Source: Chitinophagaceae bacterium (GTDB lineage: Bacteria > Bacteroidota > Bacteroidia > Chitinophagales > Chitinophagaceae). From it: a DNA stretch of 64,000 nucleotides. The stretch covers positions 1 to 64,000 of the forward strand of contig JADJBP010000010.1 of NCBI GenBank assembly GCA_016703625.1, read 5' to 3'. Every line of letters starts with the position of its first letter. Within the stretch, counting starts at the first letter, position 1. Positions 30,201 through 39,907 of this stretch are shown here, in pieces. The notes below the pieces were generated by a model. That model did no database searches and was not told where the DNA came from. It saw nothing but the letters and a program-made list of their open reading frames with translations. The position numbers were made by a program, and so were the translations under genes.

Positions 30201-30662
30201 TACAGAAAGAAAGTTGGTACATTTCCATATACCACCTGCTACACCACCGGTAAATGCTGTATTGCCGGAAGGATCATTCAGGGTATCCAGTAAGAATGCC
30301 CGGATACGGCCTGAAGTATATCCACCTGCTGTATTAGGGCCGCCACGTGTATTGCCATTTGAAGGGCCAACACTATCGTAAATGGGGCCACGCTCAATCC
30401 ACGTAAGCGGTGTACTTTGCACATTACTGGTATTATTTAGATTATTGCTTTTTTGTGCTGCTTTTAATGCCACCGTATGATTAATGGCATTCAATAAACG
30501 GTGATAGGGGACATAACCAAGCGCTGGATCTTTTTCCATTTCAAATGCATATTTATAACGTTCAGACGGATTGTCTCCGGTCTCTCTGTTTGCCTGTGCA
30601 TTGGTAATTAAAAAAGAAAAAAGAAATAAAATGGTAAATGGCAGGAGTAGGTATTTTCTCAT
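24180..30662 (-). CDS. Gene A, N-terminal piece: giant T9SS surface protein with beta-propeller and beta-helix
   Basis: First 2,160 residues of a protein of about 3,017 residues. Signal peptide YLLLPFTILFLFSFLITNAQA; a sortilin/BNR-type beta-propeller, about residues 70-780 (GVWKSTNGGTSFTHL, SIDGGANWTKQN, VNGGATWQSV); two about 98-residue Ig-like repeats starting PTVTINQAAAQPDPT, about 790-1000; a right-handed beta-helix with choice-of-anchor Q-like repeats, about 1000-1375 (ITNSTISNNTSTSSGGG, ending GSDIGAYELG); PKD/Ig modules; a jelly-roll-like block (GVPTSVNVFFYANSGSNLPG); Ig modules; and a P-domain (LPIPDNTANGVSSVIAMAG). A frameshift at about 24263 (VVSQF should read VVSSSS) leads into the next block. 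Probably an exported adhesin or matrix protein; no enzyme active site is recognised. Confidence 0.85.
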   Translation of the reverse strand: MRKYLLLPFTILFLFSFLITNAQANRETGDNPSERYKYAFEMEKDPALGYVPYHRLLNAINHTVALKAAQKSNNLNNTSNVQSTPLTWIERGPIYDSVGPSNGNTRGGPNTAGGYTSGRIRAFLLDTLNDPSGNTAFTGGVAGGIWKCTNFLSVDNNWSPIDDRLDNLAISSIAQDPTNPQIIYIATGEPTDNADRVTGLGVWKSTNGGTSFTHLPSTANYLRGFKIGCDAAGNVYLASRTTTTPVNQQNGLIRSTNGGTTWTNITPSDLNANTGSSCTDFEFTASGILNVTFGYRGPGNRVEHRYSSTPNTVSPGTWLTGNGFRTSNAPAIRTEMAAVGEILYAVTVNPAYHTDSCYKSIDGGANWTKQNTTIMPSGLGSGQGWYNLSVAINPLNTNEVISGGLDAYRSTNGGANWTRFTYWVTTAPYVHADHHYAQYWISGGQTRMIMATDGGVFYSADNGSTFSHKNKNLGIKQFYSAAIHPAAGSPYLLAGAQDNGTHQLSNPGLSYSIEVTGGDGMICHINQLNPQIQYGSYVYNQYRRSVNGGATWQSVNLSTTGLFVNPFDYDDAQNIMYCSNGATGAIRRWSNANTTNTSTVITLSNLGATNSLTSVKYSPHTANRVFFGTNAGTLYRLDNANTVTSPTGTAVNISGGSFPAGTIICVNTGTDDNNLVATYSNYGVNNVWVTTNGGTSWSAVDGDLPDMPVRWAMFEPGTNTKLFLATEAGIYTTTNINGASTQWLPETTFPTVSTYMLKMRTSDSTIVAGTHGRGLWTAKIPAFTASNPTVTINQAAAQPDPTAVSPINFTVVFDQPVINFVTGDVTLSGTAGATTATVSGGPTTYNVAVSGMTTCGTVIATIPAGVCTNAALEPNLASTSTDNTVTFTIGVSPNVTINQAAAQPDPTSVSPINFTVVFDQAVTGFVNGDVTLSGTAGATTANVSGSGTTYNVAVSGMTASGTVIATVPAGGAQNACSQSNNASTSTDNTVTFTLCVTNPIVTNNANAGAGSLRQAVIDACPGSTITFNMASVTSPITLTTGEISILKNLTIQGPGAALLTINGGGSGRIFYVAGAGVTGNINNLTLTGGTGAGAVNTGRGGAAYNNLANMNLTNMVITGNTAANGGGINTAGAGSITTITNSTISNNTSTSSGGGLQNFSTSTTHVIGSTISGNTSTGSFGGAFQANGTTTFANSTISGNSASTSGAGLYFNGTSATIINSTITNNTTAGLGGGIQKTGTNPLNIRNTIISGNTGGATAPDISGTVVSQGFNLVGRVDGSTGFTQPTDLTGTIAAPLNPLLGTLANNGGRTQTHALLTGSPAIDKGSAANYPVSTLPILTDQRDSIRPIDFPAIPNAAGGNGSDIGAYELGSGSTCIPPTVDPVPNQTLCAGASTLPVNFTGTAGATFSWTNTNTAIGLAASGSGNIPSFIATNTTLLPITGTITVTPQIGGTSSPVTIPLPNQNGTFTGNVRGYWFTAPTNFTMTALRVPTDASSGNQSIAVVRFNPATPPPAFPGTTNAFTTLFLSQNNPAAGNIPVNIPINAGDVIGILGQRATVNSYAPGPASTTIAGFPVTLTRMGMQFPLTTTAPQQLWQESAFQISRVFFDYTVGSAGGCTGTPRSFTITVSPNPSIVIVADPGTTICQGDPTLLTVVTGTSTPVSTLYTQGTGTPPNGSPSQVFEPANAAFSSQGADDFTVPAGATWTVTQVTTSGINTASGVPTSVNVFFYANSGSNLPGAAIASYTNLASFVRTGANYVVTLPAPLNLTGGTYWMSFQVNMSFATSGQWFWGNFGTTNVGNQYAWQNPGGGFATPCTSWGYGATGCGVGGTNRNNYFSIIGTSVTGGAPLPPGYTFLWSPAAGLSSTTSNPVAASPMTTTNYTVVVNNGAGCTRQASILITVNQRPTVTTQPASSTNCVGNTVTFTVGGTGTGLAYQWQVSPTGCGGPWTNLTNAAPYSGVNTAVLTVSPVTQLLSGYAYRAVLSGVCAPIGTANISNCAVLTVNANPNVSITPAVSCGGVAGISGTALTVGSAPPPVPGQVTVNSGTINLPIPDNTANGVSSVIAMAGVPANATITNISVALNMPHTYPHDMVFNLRAPNGQILSLYKHHSNTTVFPPASIPNAGWYNAVVSQFIHYCIRCCCQSIQVWRNSTCRTLQG

Positions 30663-30772
30663 TGTAACCTGTTTTGATGTTAATAAAGCAATTGTTTGGT
30701 AGAAATACCTTGTAAATTATAGATTTTTTATTAATAATCAAAGCAATCATACTTAATTACCGGCTTATAAAA
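30663..30772. other. Intergenic region upstream of gene A
   Basis: 110 AT-rich bases between the gene B terminator and the gene A start. On the minus strand TTTG, about 18 nt, TATAATTT could be a weak -33/-7 pair near 30720-30750. Nothing else is evident. Confidence 0.3.
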
Positions 30773-30802
30773 AAAGTCCCCCGGAATAAACCGGGGGACT
30801 TT
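30773..30802 (-). terminator. Hairpin terminator of surface gene B
   Basis: Stem AAAGTCCCCCGG (30773-30784) and CCGGGGGACTTT (30791-30802) with loop AATAAA, 20 nt past the gene B stop; minus-strand T's follow. It matches the gene A terminator apart from the loop. Confidence 0.85.
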
Positions 30803-30821
30803 ATAATTAAATATTGGTTTG

Positions 30822-31382
30822 TTACTGTATCACAACCCTGCACATGGTGATCCGGTTACCGTTCAGGTCACCGATCTCAACCCAGTACAGGCCTTTTCCA
30901 TAAGCACGCATATCAACATCCATCCTGTCATAAGGCCTTCCGATGGTGTAGTACTGTGTGAACACGCGGTCGCCCTTGGCATCATAAATGGTCAATGTAC
31001 GCGGCAACACGTTATTGGCTACACTATAGTACCTGACCTGGAACTTGCCACTGGTTGGGTTTGGATAGATAAAGCATTTACCACTGACAGAATCCTTAAT
31101 GGTTATAATGTTTGAACTGTTTGTACAGTTATTCACATCAGTAACCCTTAACTGGTAATCACCCAATCCATCTATATCCACATTCAGCGTAGCGCCGGTA
31201 GCACCTGCTACAGCAACCCCGTTACGCAGCCAGGTATAAGTGGCGGCGGCATTGGGTGTAACTGTTGAAGACAGTGTAGTTACCAAACCAGGGAATAAGC
31301 TGGTATAAGGACTGGCACTGATCACTACTGTTGGTAATGGGTTCACTGTTAACCTGGCTCCATTTGATGTTGCAGCTGCACA
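30822..31382 (-). CDS. Gene B, C-terminal T9SS sorting domain
   Basis: About 174-187 residues nearly identical to the gene A and gene C ends: an Ig/PKD module followed by YPNPTSGKFQVRYYS, KGDRVFTQYYTIGRPYDR, GLYWVEIGDLNGNR and CRVVIQ. A frameshift at about 31380-31420 separates it from the preceding Ig module. It marks gene B as T9SS cargo. Confidence 0.8.
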   Translation of the reverse strand, partial: CAAATSNGARLTVNPLPTVVISASPYTSLFPGLVTTLSSTVTPNAAATYTWLRNGVAVAGATGATLNVDIDGLGDYQLRVTDVNNCTNSSNIITIKDSVSGKCFIYPNPTSGKFQVRYYSVANNVLPRTLTIYDAKGDRVFTQYYTIGRPYDRMDVDMRAYGKGLYWVEIGDLNGNRITMCRVVIQ

Positions 31383-31422
31383 GGAGCAGCACCGGTGATG
31401 ATCACACGGTAGAAATTACCAC

Positions 31423-34400
31423 TCATGCTACCGGCGGTTGCGTAATGGTCAGGGTTGCAGATGTTGCACCGCTGTACACACCACCATTGGTTATGTTGGT
31501 CCATGGCGGGTTATTGCCGTTGGTACTAACCTGCCACTGGTAACTGAACGGACCGCTTCCGCCACCGGCTGCTGTAAAGGTTGCTACCTTATCAGTACAG
31601 ATGGTTTGGTTAGCCGGTTGTGTTGTAACCGTTGTTGGCTGGTGAACCGTTACGATCACCGTTCTGGCCGGAGAAGTACAGGTACCTGCACCAGAACCCA
31701 GGAATACAACCTGTCCATTAAAGTTCCTTGGATTATTTACAGGAACACCCGGAGCTGCCGGTCCGCCCCATCCCACATTACCACCGGTAATGATATCGCA
31801 ACCGCTATTGGAATAGGTAACGATACCTGCACCATTTGTATAAGCCGGGAATGTAGCGCCGGTAAGATCAAGGGCAATACCATAAGTGGCACCTGCCGGG
31901 ATCGAAAGCGTTAACCCGGTCATGAGTTGATTTAAAGTATTGGCAACAACATTATTGTTGGCAGTACCAAATTGTGTCCATCCATTGGCTGCACTGATGG
32001 CACCCGGAGCGCCTGCAATCGGGGTAGGTTTGTAGAATACCCTCGAAACAACTGCACCGGAACCAAATGTATTGCTGGCAATGCTGGCAAATGTAACCGG
32101 GTATGGATTGTTGTTCCTTACATTAAAGGCAACCAGGTTATTACCGTTACCGCCAGCCATTGGTGTATTAACTGTAGCTGCTGTTGTAATTAAATTCTGA
32201 ACAGTTACCTGGTAAGGATACACACCTGCCGGTGTAGGCCTTGTCCACACAGAATCAACTGCTGTACCTGCTACATACGGAACAAGCGGCTGCTGCATCC
32301 AGAGAATAAACCTGCTGCAGGCGACCATACTGCCGGTGTAGCCGGAACGCCAATTATATAATCGAACTTCAATTCCCAATTGGTTAAAGTTCCCAGGTCA
32401 CCCAGACCCCAATCATACATACCCAGTGTCCAGTTACCGTTAGGTACTGAATAAAGGCCATTGAAATTGGTTACTGTTGGTATGTAACCCGCAGGTGAAG
32501 TAGGTCCGCCGGGGAACGTAAATCCAACTGCAACATAGGTAGCACCTACAGCATCGGCCCGGAATGTACCGGTATAAGGTGGCGCACCTGCACTCAGAGG
32601 AGTGGTACTGGCAGAACTGATAACGGTGTTAATGAAATTAGCACCAGGCCCGCCGGTCTTGTTGATGTTGGCATCAAGATTGAAAACCTGTCCATTAGGT
32701 GCTTTTAGCACGATCACCATATCAGCGATATAGGTATGGGTAGGTTTAACTTAACACTCATACCTGTAATAGTAGCATTTGCAGGTATCCCTGAAACAGG
32801 CAGGTTTGGCGTAACAACTCCCGGGAATACGGTCTGTGGCCATGATGTGGGGCCATCAGGTATTGCAACAGCCAGCGTACCTGAATTAAAGGTAGAGCTG
32901 AATGCCTGGGAAGAAGAACTCTTCAGTTTAACAGCCGGGTCACCCAAACACATGGTAACCGATGACGGTACTACTGTTGGAGCAGGCGGCGTATAGTTTA
33001 CGATCGCTGTTGCATCAGTGAAACATCCTGTTGCCACATCGGTTGCCCTTACGGTATAAAGTGTTTGTGCAGTTGGTGCAGCATACACATTTGGCGTATT
33101 GCCTCCGGTGTATGGAAGTGTTGTAGCTGTTGCATTGGTATATAAACCGGCCAGAGGCGACCATACATAAGTAAGTGTTGGTCCACCGCCACCTCCCGGT
33201 GTAGTGTAGTCGATGGTGATCGACCAGTTTGTAAGTGCACCTATATCTGTTCCCACAAAATCTCCCATGGCCAGTGTCCATTGGCCGTTGGCTGCTGTTG
33301 GTGTAGCCGGTGGCACAAGGCCTGCCCAGGTAGCAACTGTTTGTATGTAACCGATAGGGCCAAAACCTGCACGTGCTTCAGCAGCAAATGTGCCTGTACG
33401 TGGTGCGGGTGCACCGCTGATGGTTGCTCCACCGATGGAACTGAAGGCTGTATTGGTAAAGTTATCGGAAGAATTACCACCTGCACCATTATCCAGTCCG
33501 CCAACCAGGTTGAGGATGGCATTATTGGGAGCCCTTAAGTTTACATCCACATCACCTACCCAGGTATGGTTGATATTCATATTCACTTTGATCTCTGTGA
33601 TGGTAGCATTGGCCGGTATACCTGCAATGGTGAGGTTTGAAGTGGCCGCTACACCTGTTCCGTCAGGAATAGGCACGTTGATCGTTCCTGAATTGGCACT
33701 GGCCTGTCCGGGTACCGGTGGTGCGGCTGTAGCCTGCACTTAATAAAGTACCATTGATCCCGGCTACACCGCCACATACAGGGCATGCGGGGTAATATTA
33801 ACAACCGGGTTAGGGTTGACCGTTAATACCGCACAATTGGAAATATTAGCTGTACCTATCGGGGCACAGGCACCGGTTAACACAGCACGGTAAGCATAAC
33901 CATTCAGTAACTGGGTTACCGGTGTAACGGTTAGTGTGCCTGTATTTACGCCGCTATAAGGAGCCGTATTGGTTGGTTGGTCCATGGTCCACCACAACCG
34001 GTTGGGCTAACCTGCCATTGGTAGGCAAGTCCTGTTCCGGTACCGGCAACGGTAAGGTTACCGTGTTGCCAACACAATTGGTACTGCTGGCAGGGGCGGT
34101 TGCGTGGTAACAGTAGGACGCTGGTTAACGGTAACGGTAACCTGTGCAGATGCAACACAACCGCCCGGTACTGTAGTGCGAACTACGGTATAGGTTGTTG
34201 TATTCATTGGAGAAGCCGCAACCGGGTTAGAGTTGTAGAACTTAAACCTGCTGCAGCGCTCCATAAGAAAGTACCTGTAGCAATGGTACCCGGAGTAACA
34301 GATGAACCAAAAATGGTAAAGATGTTATTGCGGTTCACCCCACCACCAACGCCACAACCTGTTGCACCATAGCCCCAGTTTGTACAAGGAGTGGCAAATC

Positions 34401-34863
34401 CGCCACCGGGGTTCTGCCATGCGTATTGGTTACCAATATTTGTAGCGCCGTAATTAGACCAGAACCACTGGCCACTGGTTGCAAAGCTCATGTTCACCTG
34501 GAATGATACCCAATAGGTACCGGCACTTAAATTAATACCGGCGCCGGGTAAGGTAACTGCATAGTTACCGCCGGTGCGAACAAAAGAAGCAAGGTTTGTA
34601 TAAGAAGCTATTGCTGCTCCCGGTAAATTAGAACCGGAATTGGCATAGAAGAAAACATTAACTGAAGTTGGAACACCTGAACCTGTATTGGTACCCACTA
34701 CATCCAAACGGGTAACGGTCCATGTAGCACCACCAGGTACTGTAAAGTCATCAGCAGCCTGTGAGCTGAATGCAGCATTGGCAGGTTCAAATACCTGTGA
34801 AGGCGAACCATTGGTTCCCTGGTCCTGGTTGTATGTGCAGGTTACCCGGAGCTGAAGATGCAC
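31423..34863 (-). CDS. Gene B, middle modules: jelly-roll, Ig-like and two P-domains in several frames
   Basis: Frame blocks 34863-34204, 33997-33764, 33739-32714, 32720-32271 and 32379-31423. In order: a block with GVPTSVNVFFYANSGSNLPG and QWFWSNYGATNIGNQYAW; an Ig-like module (GLAYQWQVSPTGCGGPWTN); a P-domain (IPDGTGVAATSNLTIAGI to IGALTNWSITIDY); an SprB-like module; a second P-domain (VAIPDGPTSWPQ to LGTLTNWELKFDY); a 150-residue block (NNLVAFNVRNNNPYPVTF to GQVVFLGSGAGTC); and an Ig-like module. The 150-residue block replaces the third P-domain that gene A has at this position, showing module exchange. Confidence 0.65.
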
Positions 34864-34988
34864 CTACATTATAAACTGTCAGCAGGGTAGGGTCACCATT
34901 ACAAATGGTAGTACCCGGTCTGCCACTATGATCAGGTCCTGGTTAGGATTAACTGTGATGGTAAATGTTCTTGGAGTACCTGCACAGG

Positions 34989-35777
34989 CTAAAACCACCT
35001 GCGGCAAATGAAAAATTTTACACGGCCATTGCCTGTATTCACACCTGCGTTGGTAACACCTGCAGAAACACCTCCAATATAGGAAGATCCACCGGCACCA
35101 CTTTGCCCGGTCCAGTTATTGGCCTGGTTGTATAAACCTGAACCTCCTGTTAAACCGCCACCAATACCACCTGGCTGAGCAACAGCTGATCCGCCCTGGT
35201 TACTGCCTATTTCAATACCACCTGCACCACCTATTCCTAGTACACCGGGTAATCCATTGGTTGCACCAGCGGTTGATGTGGTAACACCACCTGCACCACC
35301 GGCTGCCTGGGTACCACCAGTTGGAACAGGGCCCTGAGAACCCGGTACACCCGGCCATCCGGCACCACCGCCACCGCCCCATAATCCGCCACCACCGCCG
35401 CCTCCGGTACCTCTTCCGCAACCGGCAAGACGATTACCACCACCACCACCACCACCTGCAGCAACAATTGCACGGGCTCCAAGGGTATTAGCTCCAACTC
35501 TTACGTCAGTAGCACCACCGCCTCCACCGCCTCGTGCCTGTGCACAACCGGCATTGGCTCCTGCAGCGCCACCACCATTAAATCCACCGGATACAGAGGT
35601 AATTCCACCACCACCGGCATTTATATAAAGCGTTTGTCCCGGGGTTACCGCCAGTGTTCCTTCGGCATAGCCGCCTAAACCACCGATCGCTGTGGATTGT
35701 GCATTGGAATTACCCTGTGCACCCCAGGCTTTAACATTGATAGAAGTTACGCCGGCAGGTACAACAAATGTTTGCAC
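34989..35777 (-). CDS. Gene B, glycine-rich domain (ALK/LTK-type)
   Basis: A frame block of about 262 residues dominated by Gly runs: INVKAWGAQGNSNAQST, GQTLYINAGGGG, GGFNGGGAAGANAGCA, GGGGGGATDVRVGANTLGAR, AIVAAGGGGGGGN, ending GAGGSSYIGGVSAGVTNAG. The layout (an aromatic, GAxG-starting strand, then Gly-rich loops, RAIVAAGGGG, then SSYIGG) matches the Gly-rich family known from ALK/LTK receptors and bacterial or phage surface proteins. Gene C has the same domain at about 42780-43560. Neighbouring Ig frames are reached by single-base shifts at both ends. Confidence 0.75.
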   Translation of the reverse strand: MQTFVVPAGVTSINVKAWGAQGNSNAQSTAIGGLGGYAEGTLAVTPGQTLYINAGGGGITSVSGGFNGGGAAGANAGCAQARGGGGGGATDVRVGANTLGARAIVAAGGGGGGGNRLAGCGRGTGGGGGGGLWGGGGGAGWPGVPGSQGPVPTGGTQAAGGAGGVTTSTAGATNGLPGVLGIGGAGGIEIGSNQGGSAVAQPGGIGGGLTGGSGLYNQANNWTGQSGAGGSSYIGGVSAGVTNAGVNTGNGRVKFFICRRWF

Positions 35778-35851
35778 TGCACCGGTGTAACTGAAGTTTT
35801 GTGTTACCTGTATACCACCTGAACCATAAGTAGGCGTAACAGTTATTGTTG

Positions 35852-38238
35852 CTACCTGTGGAACACCGGTAGGATTTTGTGCAATAAATGAAGGGATATT
35901 GCCCTGGCCTGTTGCAGCCAGCCCGATGAGGGTATTATCATTTGACCAGCTGCATACTGTACCGGGAACAGTCGTTGTAAAGTTGACAGCTGCTGTGGAT
36001 GCACCACGGCATAATTCTGGTTGGCAATTGGATTCACCTGCCCGGAAGGATTAACCCGGATGATGAATGATATTGGAGTACCCACACAAGTTCCTACAGT
36101 AGGCGTAACCGTTATGGTTGCATTGATCGGTGCAGCAGTTGCATTGGTTGCATTAAATGCAGGGATGTTTCCGGCACCGGCTGCAGCAAGTCCGATGGCC
36201 ACATTACTGTTGGTCCATGTAAATGTAGCACCCGGGGGAACACTTGTAAAGTTATACGGACCAGCCAATGAATTATTACAAACGGTATCGTTCGCAACAG
36301 GGGTCATTGCCGGACTTGAAATAACGGTTATTGTAAATGGCACAACCGGACTAACACATCCGCCTACACTGTTTTGTACAGTAATACCGGCATTGTAAAC
36401 TGCAACAGGCGCAGCACCGGGTACTGTTAATACGATCGGGCTTGCAGGCAATGCTGCGTTTACCACATCGGTAAAACCGGCAGCCTCTGCCGCCGCATCG
36501 TAATCTATGCTGTAAATATTCGGGCTGCCCGTTGTAGCAGTATAAGGTAAATTGGCAGTTGTAGTACCGATACAGGTAACCGGGCTTGCACCCAGTGTTA
36601 TTGATGAGGGTGTGCAAGCCGCAATATTGTACATCTTAAAATCGTCAATTGCTACACCTACATGTTGAACAGAGGGATCTGTTACCAGGCTAACTTTAAA
36701 CCTGATCTGGAGGCCGGCAAAAGAGCTTATATCAGCCCAATGTGTACCCCAACCGGCAGAAACAGGTTGTGATGTTGACGGGTTGCCTACAGACTGAGGT
36801 TTTGAAGCACCCATCCATTCAAATAATACCCTGGTATTGGCAGGATTGCCAACTTCTTCTACATATACCCTGAACTGGTCGAAAGTAGTATTTTCTACCT
36901 GGTATTTCATGGCCCAGCTTAAGTATATAGGACCAGTTACTGCAGCCAGGTTATATGTTTGAGATTCGAGTACCTGATTACTGCTGGCATTGTAAGTATT
37001 ATCCAGGTCGGTCTTCCAGCAGTTAACTCCGCTGTTGGCGGTTGTGATAGGGGCAAATGCCGGTGTTCCTCTTTCCCATTCATCCTGTGCTCCTGAATGT
37101 GTAAAACCACCATCCGTAGTTTCGAAATCCTCATTGGCAATGGTAACAGCACCGGTTATATTTGGCGGCACTTCTTCCAGGATATCAATTGACCAGCTAT
37201 TCAGGGTTCCGCCGGAAGCGTTGGCCACGTCATCATATAAAGTGAGTGTCCAGGTGCCTGCAGTATTCATTCCCTTGAACAGGTTTAGCTTGTTGGCAAA
37301 TTCAGGTTGAAATCCTACAGGCCGTAAAACCGTATATAAAGGTGGTATTGCATTATTGTCGTTCAGTAACAGGTCCATTTGATTTTGTCCCCCGGTTACA
37401 GTTGCACCTATATCTGTGAATAATGCGATCACATTGCCGTTTGGTGAAGTTAAAGTGGCATCAATATCAGCCATTAATGCATGGTTCAGGTTTAAACGTA
37501 TACTGATGTCTTTGATCAGTTTACTGTCGGGAATGTTTAGTGTAGAAGTAACTGAACCTGTGCCCGGCCCGATCGTTTTTGGAATATCTGCAGAAGGGTA
37601 GTTTACATATCCCGGTGTTGTGCAAATTTTGAATATGAAATATGGTATGTGGCTGTTGGTCCGCCGGTAGCAGCAGAAGCTGCATCAGCAAAAACATAAT
37701 AGGTTCCTGCATCCTTTGCAGTAAAAACCATACATTCTGAAAGCGGGTTGGCCACAGAGCCTGTAGAAGCATCATCTATAACCAGTATCTGGTTATTGGC
37801 ATCCCCAAACAGCGCAAACCCAAGCCTTCCATTGTATTGTACATTATCCCTTTCAGGATCCAGGTCCATGGAAATAAAAACAGACTCACCGGCTGCCAGT
37901 GTTACTGAAAACCAATCCTGTTCAGTAGCAAGTGCCGGATTCCTGGTACCGCTAACCCAGCCACTGGCGGGCATTATATTCGCAGTTCCGGGAGTGTCAT
38001 TTGCTTCAGTCTCCGCAACGGGGCTACCCGTTTGAACCCGTACATAGAGACTATAGTTCCTTAATTGATTGGTAGCACTGAAATGTGTGATCCGGAAATA
38101 ATAAGTACCTGTTGAAGGAATAACTGCACCTGCAATGGATGATGATAGTGAGCCGAAGCTACCGCCATCATCATCAAATTCCAAAATGGTTGTTCCGTCA
38201 GATGCCATACAACCAAAGCCGGGAATCGGTACTTCCAC
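35852..38238 (-). CDS. Gene B, N-terminal blocks: PPC, P-domain and adhesion modules
   Basis: Two frame blocks (38238-37603 and 37474-35852) joined by a frameshift at about 37600. The first holds a PPC-like beta-sandwich (PALATEQDWFSVTLAAGESVF, SECMVFTAKDAGTYYVFAD). The second opens with a P-domain (ADIDATLTSPNGNVIALF to GGTLNSWSIDI), then a MAM/jelly-roll block (GPIYLSWAMKYQVENTTFD, VGVAIDDFKMYNI), then Ig/PKD modules (NNSLAGPYNFTSVPPGATF). PPC and P-domains usually accompany secreted proteases and are removed on maturation, yet no protease domain is present here. Confidence 0.7.
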
Positions 38239-38475
38239 TTGATGAAAAGGAAGTGATCACACCCGGCATATACCCTGTCACCGGCAGTAGCGGAAAAAGA
38301 ATACCAGTCCTCATCTGCATTGGGAAAACATTCCCGGAAATTTTTGCAGGGTTTGTGGTTATGGTGTTGCTGAGGCAAAACCGTTATTGGGTTCAATTTC
38401 TGAAACTGCAATAGTTTGTGTATAAGCAAAAACGACAAACAATTGCAAAACCATTAACATAAAAATTTTCTTCAT

Positions 38476-38601
38476 AAACAGTATTTTAGGTTGTGTTGGT
38501 ATCAAGTTTAAATACTTGTGCTCTAAGGTATTTCTTTTTATTTAACATTTCTTTTTTTTTAATACACTTTTGGGCGACATAATGTATTAAAAGCTCTGAA
38601 C
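38476..38601. other. Intergenic region between genes B and C
   Basis: 126 bases upstream of gene B and downstream of gene C. Unlike genes A and B, gene C has no GC-rich terminator hairpin after its stop. An A/T-rich tract here could hold the gene B promoter, but no clear -33/-7 pair is seen. Confidence 0.3.
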
Positions 38602-39567
38602 TTACTGTATCACAACCCTGCACATGGTCAACCGGTTACCGTTCAGGTCACCGATCTCAACCCAGTACAGGCCTTTACCGTAAGCACGCATATCCACATC
38701 CATCCTGTCGTATGGCCTTCCGATAGTGTAGTACTGTGTGAACACCCTGTCGCCCTTGGCATCATAAATGGTCAATGTACGCGGCAACACGTTGTTGGCT
38801 ACACTATAGTACCTCACCTGGAACTTGCCACTGGTTGGGTTTGGATAGATGAAGCATTTACCACTGACAGAATCCTTAATGGTTATAATGTTTGAACTGT
38901 TTGTGCAGTTATTCACATCAGTAACCCTTAACTGGTAATCACCCAATCCATCTATATCCACATTCAGTGTGGCGCCGGTAGCGCCTGCTACAGCAACCCC
39001 GTTACGCAGCCAGGTATATGTGGCGGCAGCATTGGGTGTAACTGTTGAAGACAGTGTGGTTACCAAACCAGGGAATAAGCTGGTATATGGACTGGCACTG
39101 ATCACTACTATTGGTAATGGATTCACTGTTAACAGGGCACCATTTGATGTTGCAGCTGCACATGGTGCAGCACCGGTGATGATCACACGGTAGAAATTGC
39201 CACTCATGCTCACCGGCGGTTGCGTAATGGTCAGGGTTGCAGATGTTGCACCGCTGTACACACCACCATTGGTTATATTGGTATAGCATGGTGGGTTATT
39301 ACCACAAGGGGCGGTACTAACCTGCCACTGGTAACTGAACGGACCGCTTCCGCCACCGGCTGCTGTAAAGGTTGCTACCTTATCAGTACAGATGGTTTGG
39401 TTAGCCGGTTGTGTTGTAACCGTTGTTGGCTGGTGAACCGTTACGATCACCGTTCTGGCCGGAGAAGTACAGGTACCTGCACCAGAACCCAGGAATACAA
39501 CCTGTCCATTGAAGTTCCTTGGATTATTTACAGGAACACCCGGAGCTGCCGGTCCGCCCCATCCCAC
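38602..39567 (-). CDS. Gene C, C-terminal piece: Ig-like modules and T9SS sorting domain
   Basis: About 321 residues in frame: the end of the GQVVFLGSGAGTC block, an Ig-like module (NQTICTDKVATFTAAGGG to PPVSMSGNFYRVIITGAAPC), a PKD-like module, and the T9SS tail (YPNPTSGKFQVRYY to CRVVIQ). The join AAPCAAATSNGALLTVNPLP is intact here and shows what was lost by indel in gene A. Confidence 0.82.
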   Translation of the reverse strand: MGWGGPAAPGVPVNNPRNFNGQVVFLGSGAGTCTSPARTVIVTVHQPTTVTTQPANQTICTDKVATFTAAGGGSGPFSYQWQVSTAPCGNNPPCYTNITNGGVYSGATSATLTITQPPVSMSGNFYRVIITGAAPCAAATSNGALLTVNPLPIVVISASPYTSLFPGLVTTLSSTVTPNAAATYTWLRNGVAVAGATGATLNVDIDGLGDYQLRVTDVNNCTNSSNIITIKDSVSGKCFIYPNPTSGKFQVRYYSVANNVLPRTLTIYDAKGDRVFTQYYTIGRPYDRMDVDMRAYGKGLYWVEIGDLNGNRLTMCRVVIQ

Positions 39568-39907
39568 ATTACCACCGGTTATGATATCGCAACCACTATT
39601 AGAATAAGTAACGATACCTGCACCATTTGTATAAGCCGGGAAATTAGCGCCGGTAAGATCAAGGGCAATACCATAAGTGGCACCCGAGGGATCAAAGCGT
39701 TAACCCGGTCAAGAGTTGATTTAAAGCATTGGCAACAACATTATTGTTGGCAGTACCAAATTGGGTCCATCCATTGGCTGCACTGATGGCACCCGGAGCA
39801 CCTGCAATCGGGGTAGGTTTGTAGAATACCCTCGAAACCACTGCACCGGAACCAAAATGCATTGCCGGAAATGCCTTGCAAATGTAACCGGGTATGGATT
39901 GTTGTCC

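Larger units (their letters stand above)
30771..36050 (-). repeat. Long duplicated segment, copy 1 (in gene B)
   Basis: About 5.2 kb that aligns nearly base for base with 38602-43850 in gene C. It covers the T9SS tail, Ig modules, two P-domains, the 150-residue block, the jelly-roll block, the glycine-rich domain and the preceding Ig module. Two parts (about 30771-31680 and 32205-33235) also match gene A (21559-22470 and 22990-24015). Confidence 0.8.
30822..38475 (-). pseudogene. Gene B: giant T9SS surface protein with PPC, P-domains and glycine-rich domain (multiple frameshifts)
   Basis: Read across frames, about 2,550 residues. It starts at ATG 38475 with signal peptide KKIFMLMVLQLFVVFAYTQ, then two pre-peptidase C-terminal (PPC)-like domains (EIEPNN..., DEDWYSFSATAGDRVYAG; VAETEANDTPGTANIMPASG), a P-domain, a concanavalin/MAM-like block, Ig modules, a glycine-rich domain, further Ig modules, two more P-domains and the T9SS tail ending CRVVIQ at 30822. 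At least twelve frame changes occur, mostly 1-nt differences from the matching stretch of gene C (for example about 34060, 34233, 34815, 34918, 34990). The density is far above the rest of the window, which could mean true decay or failed error correction in a repeated region. Confidence 0.7.
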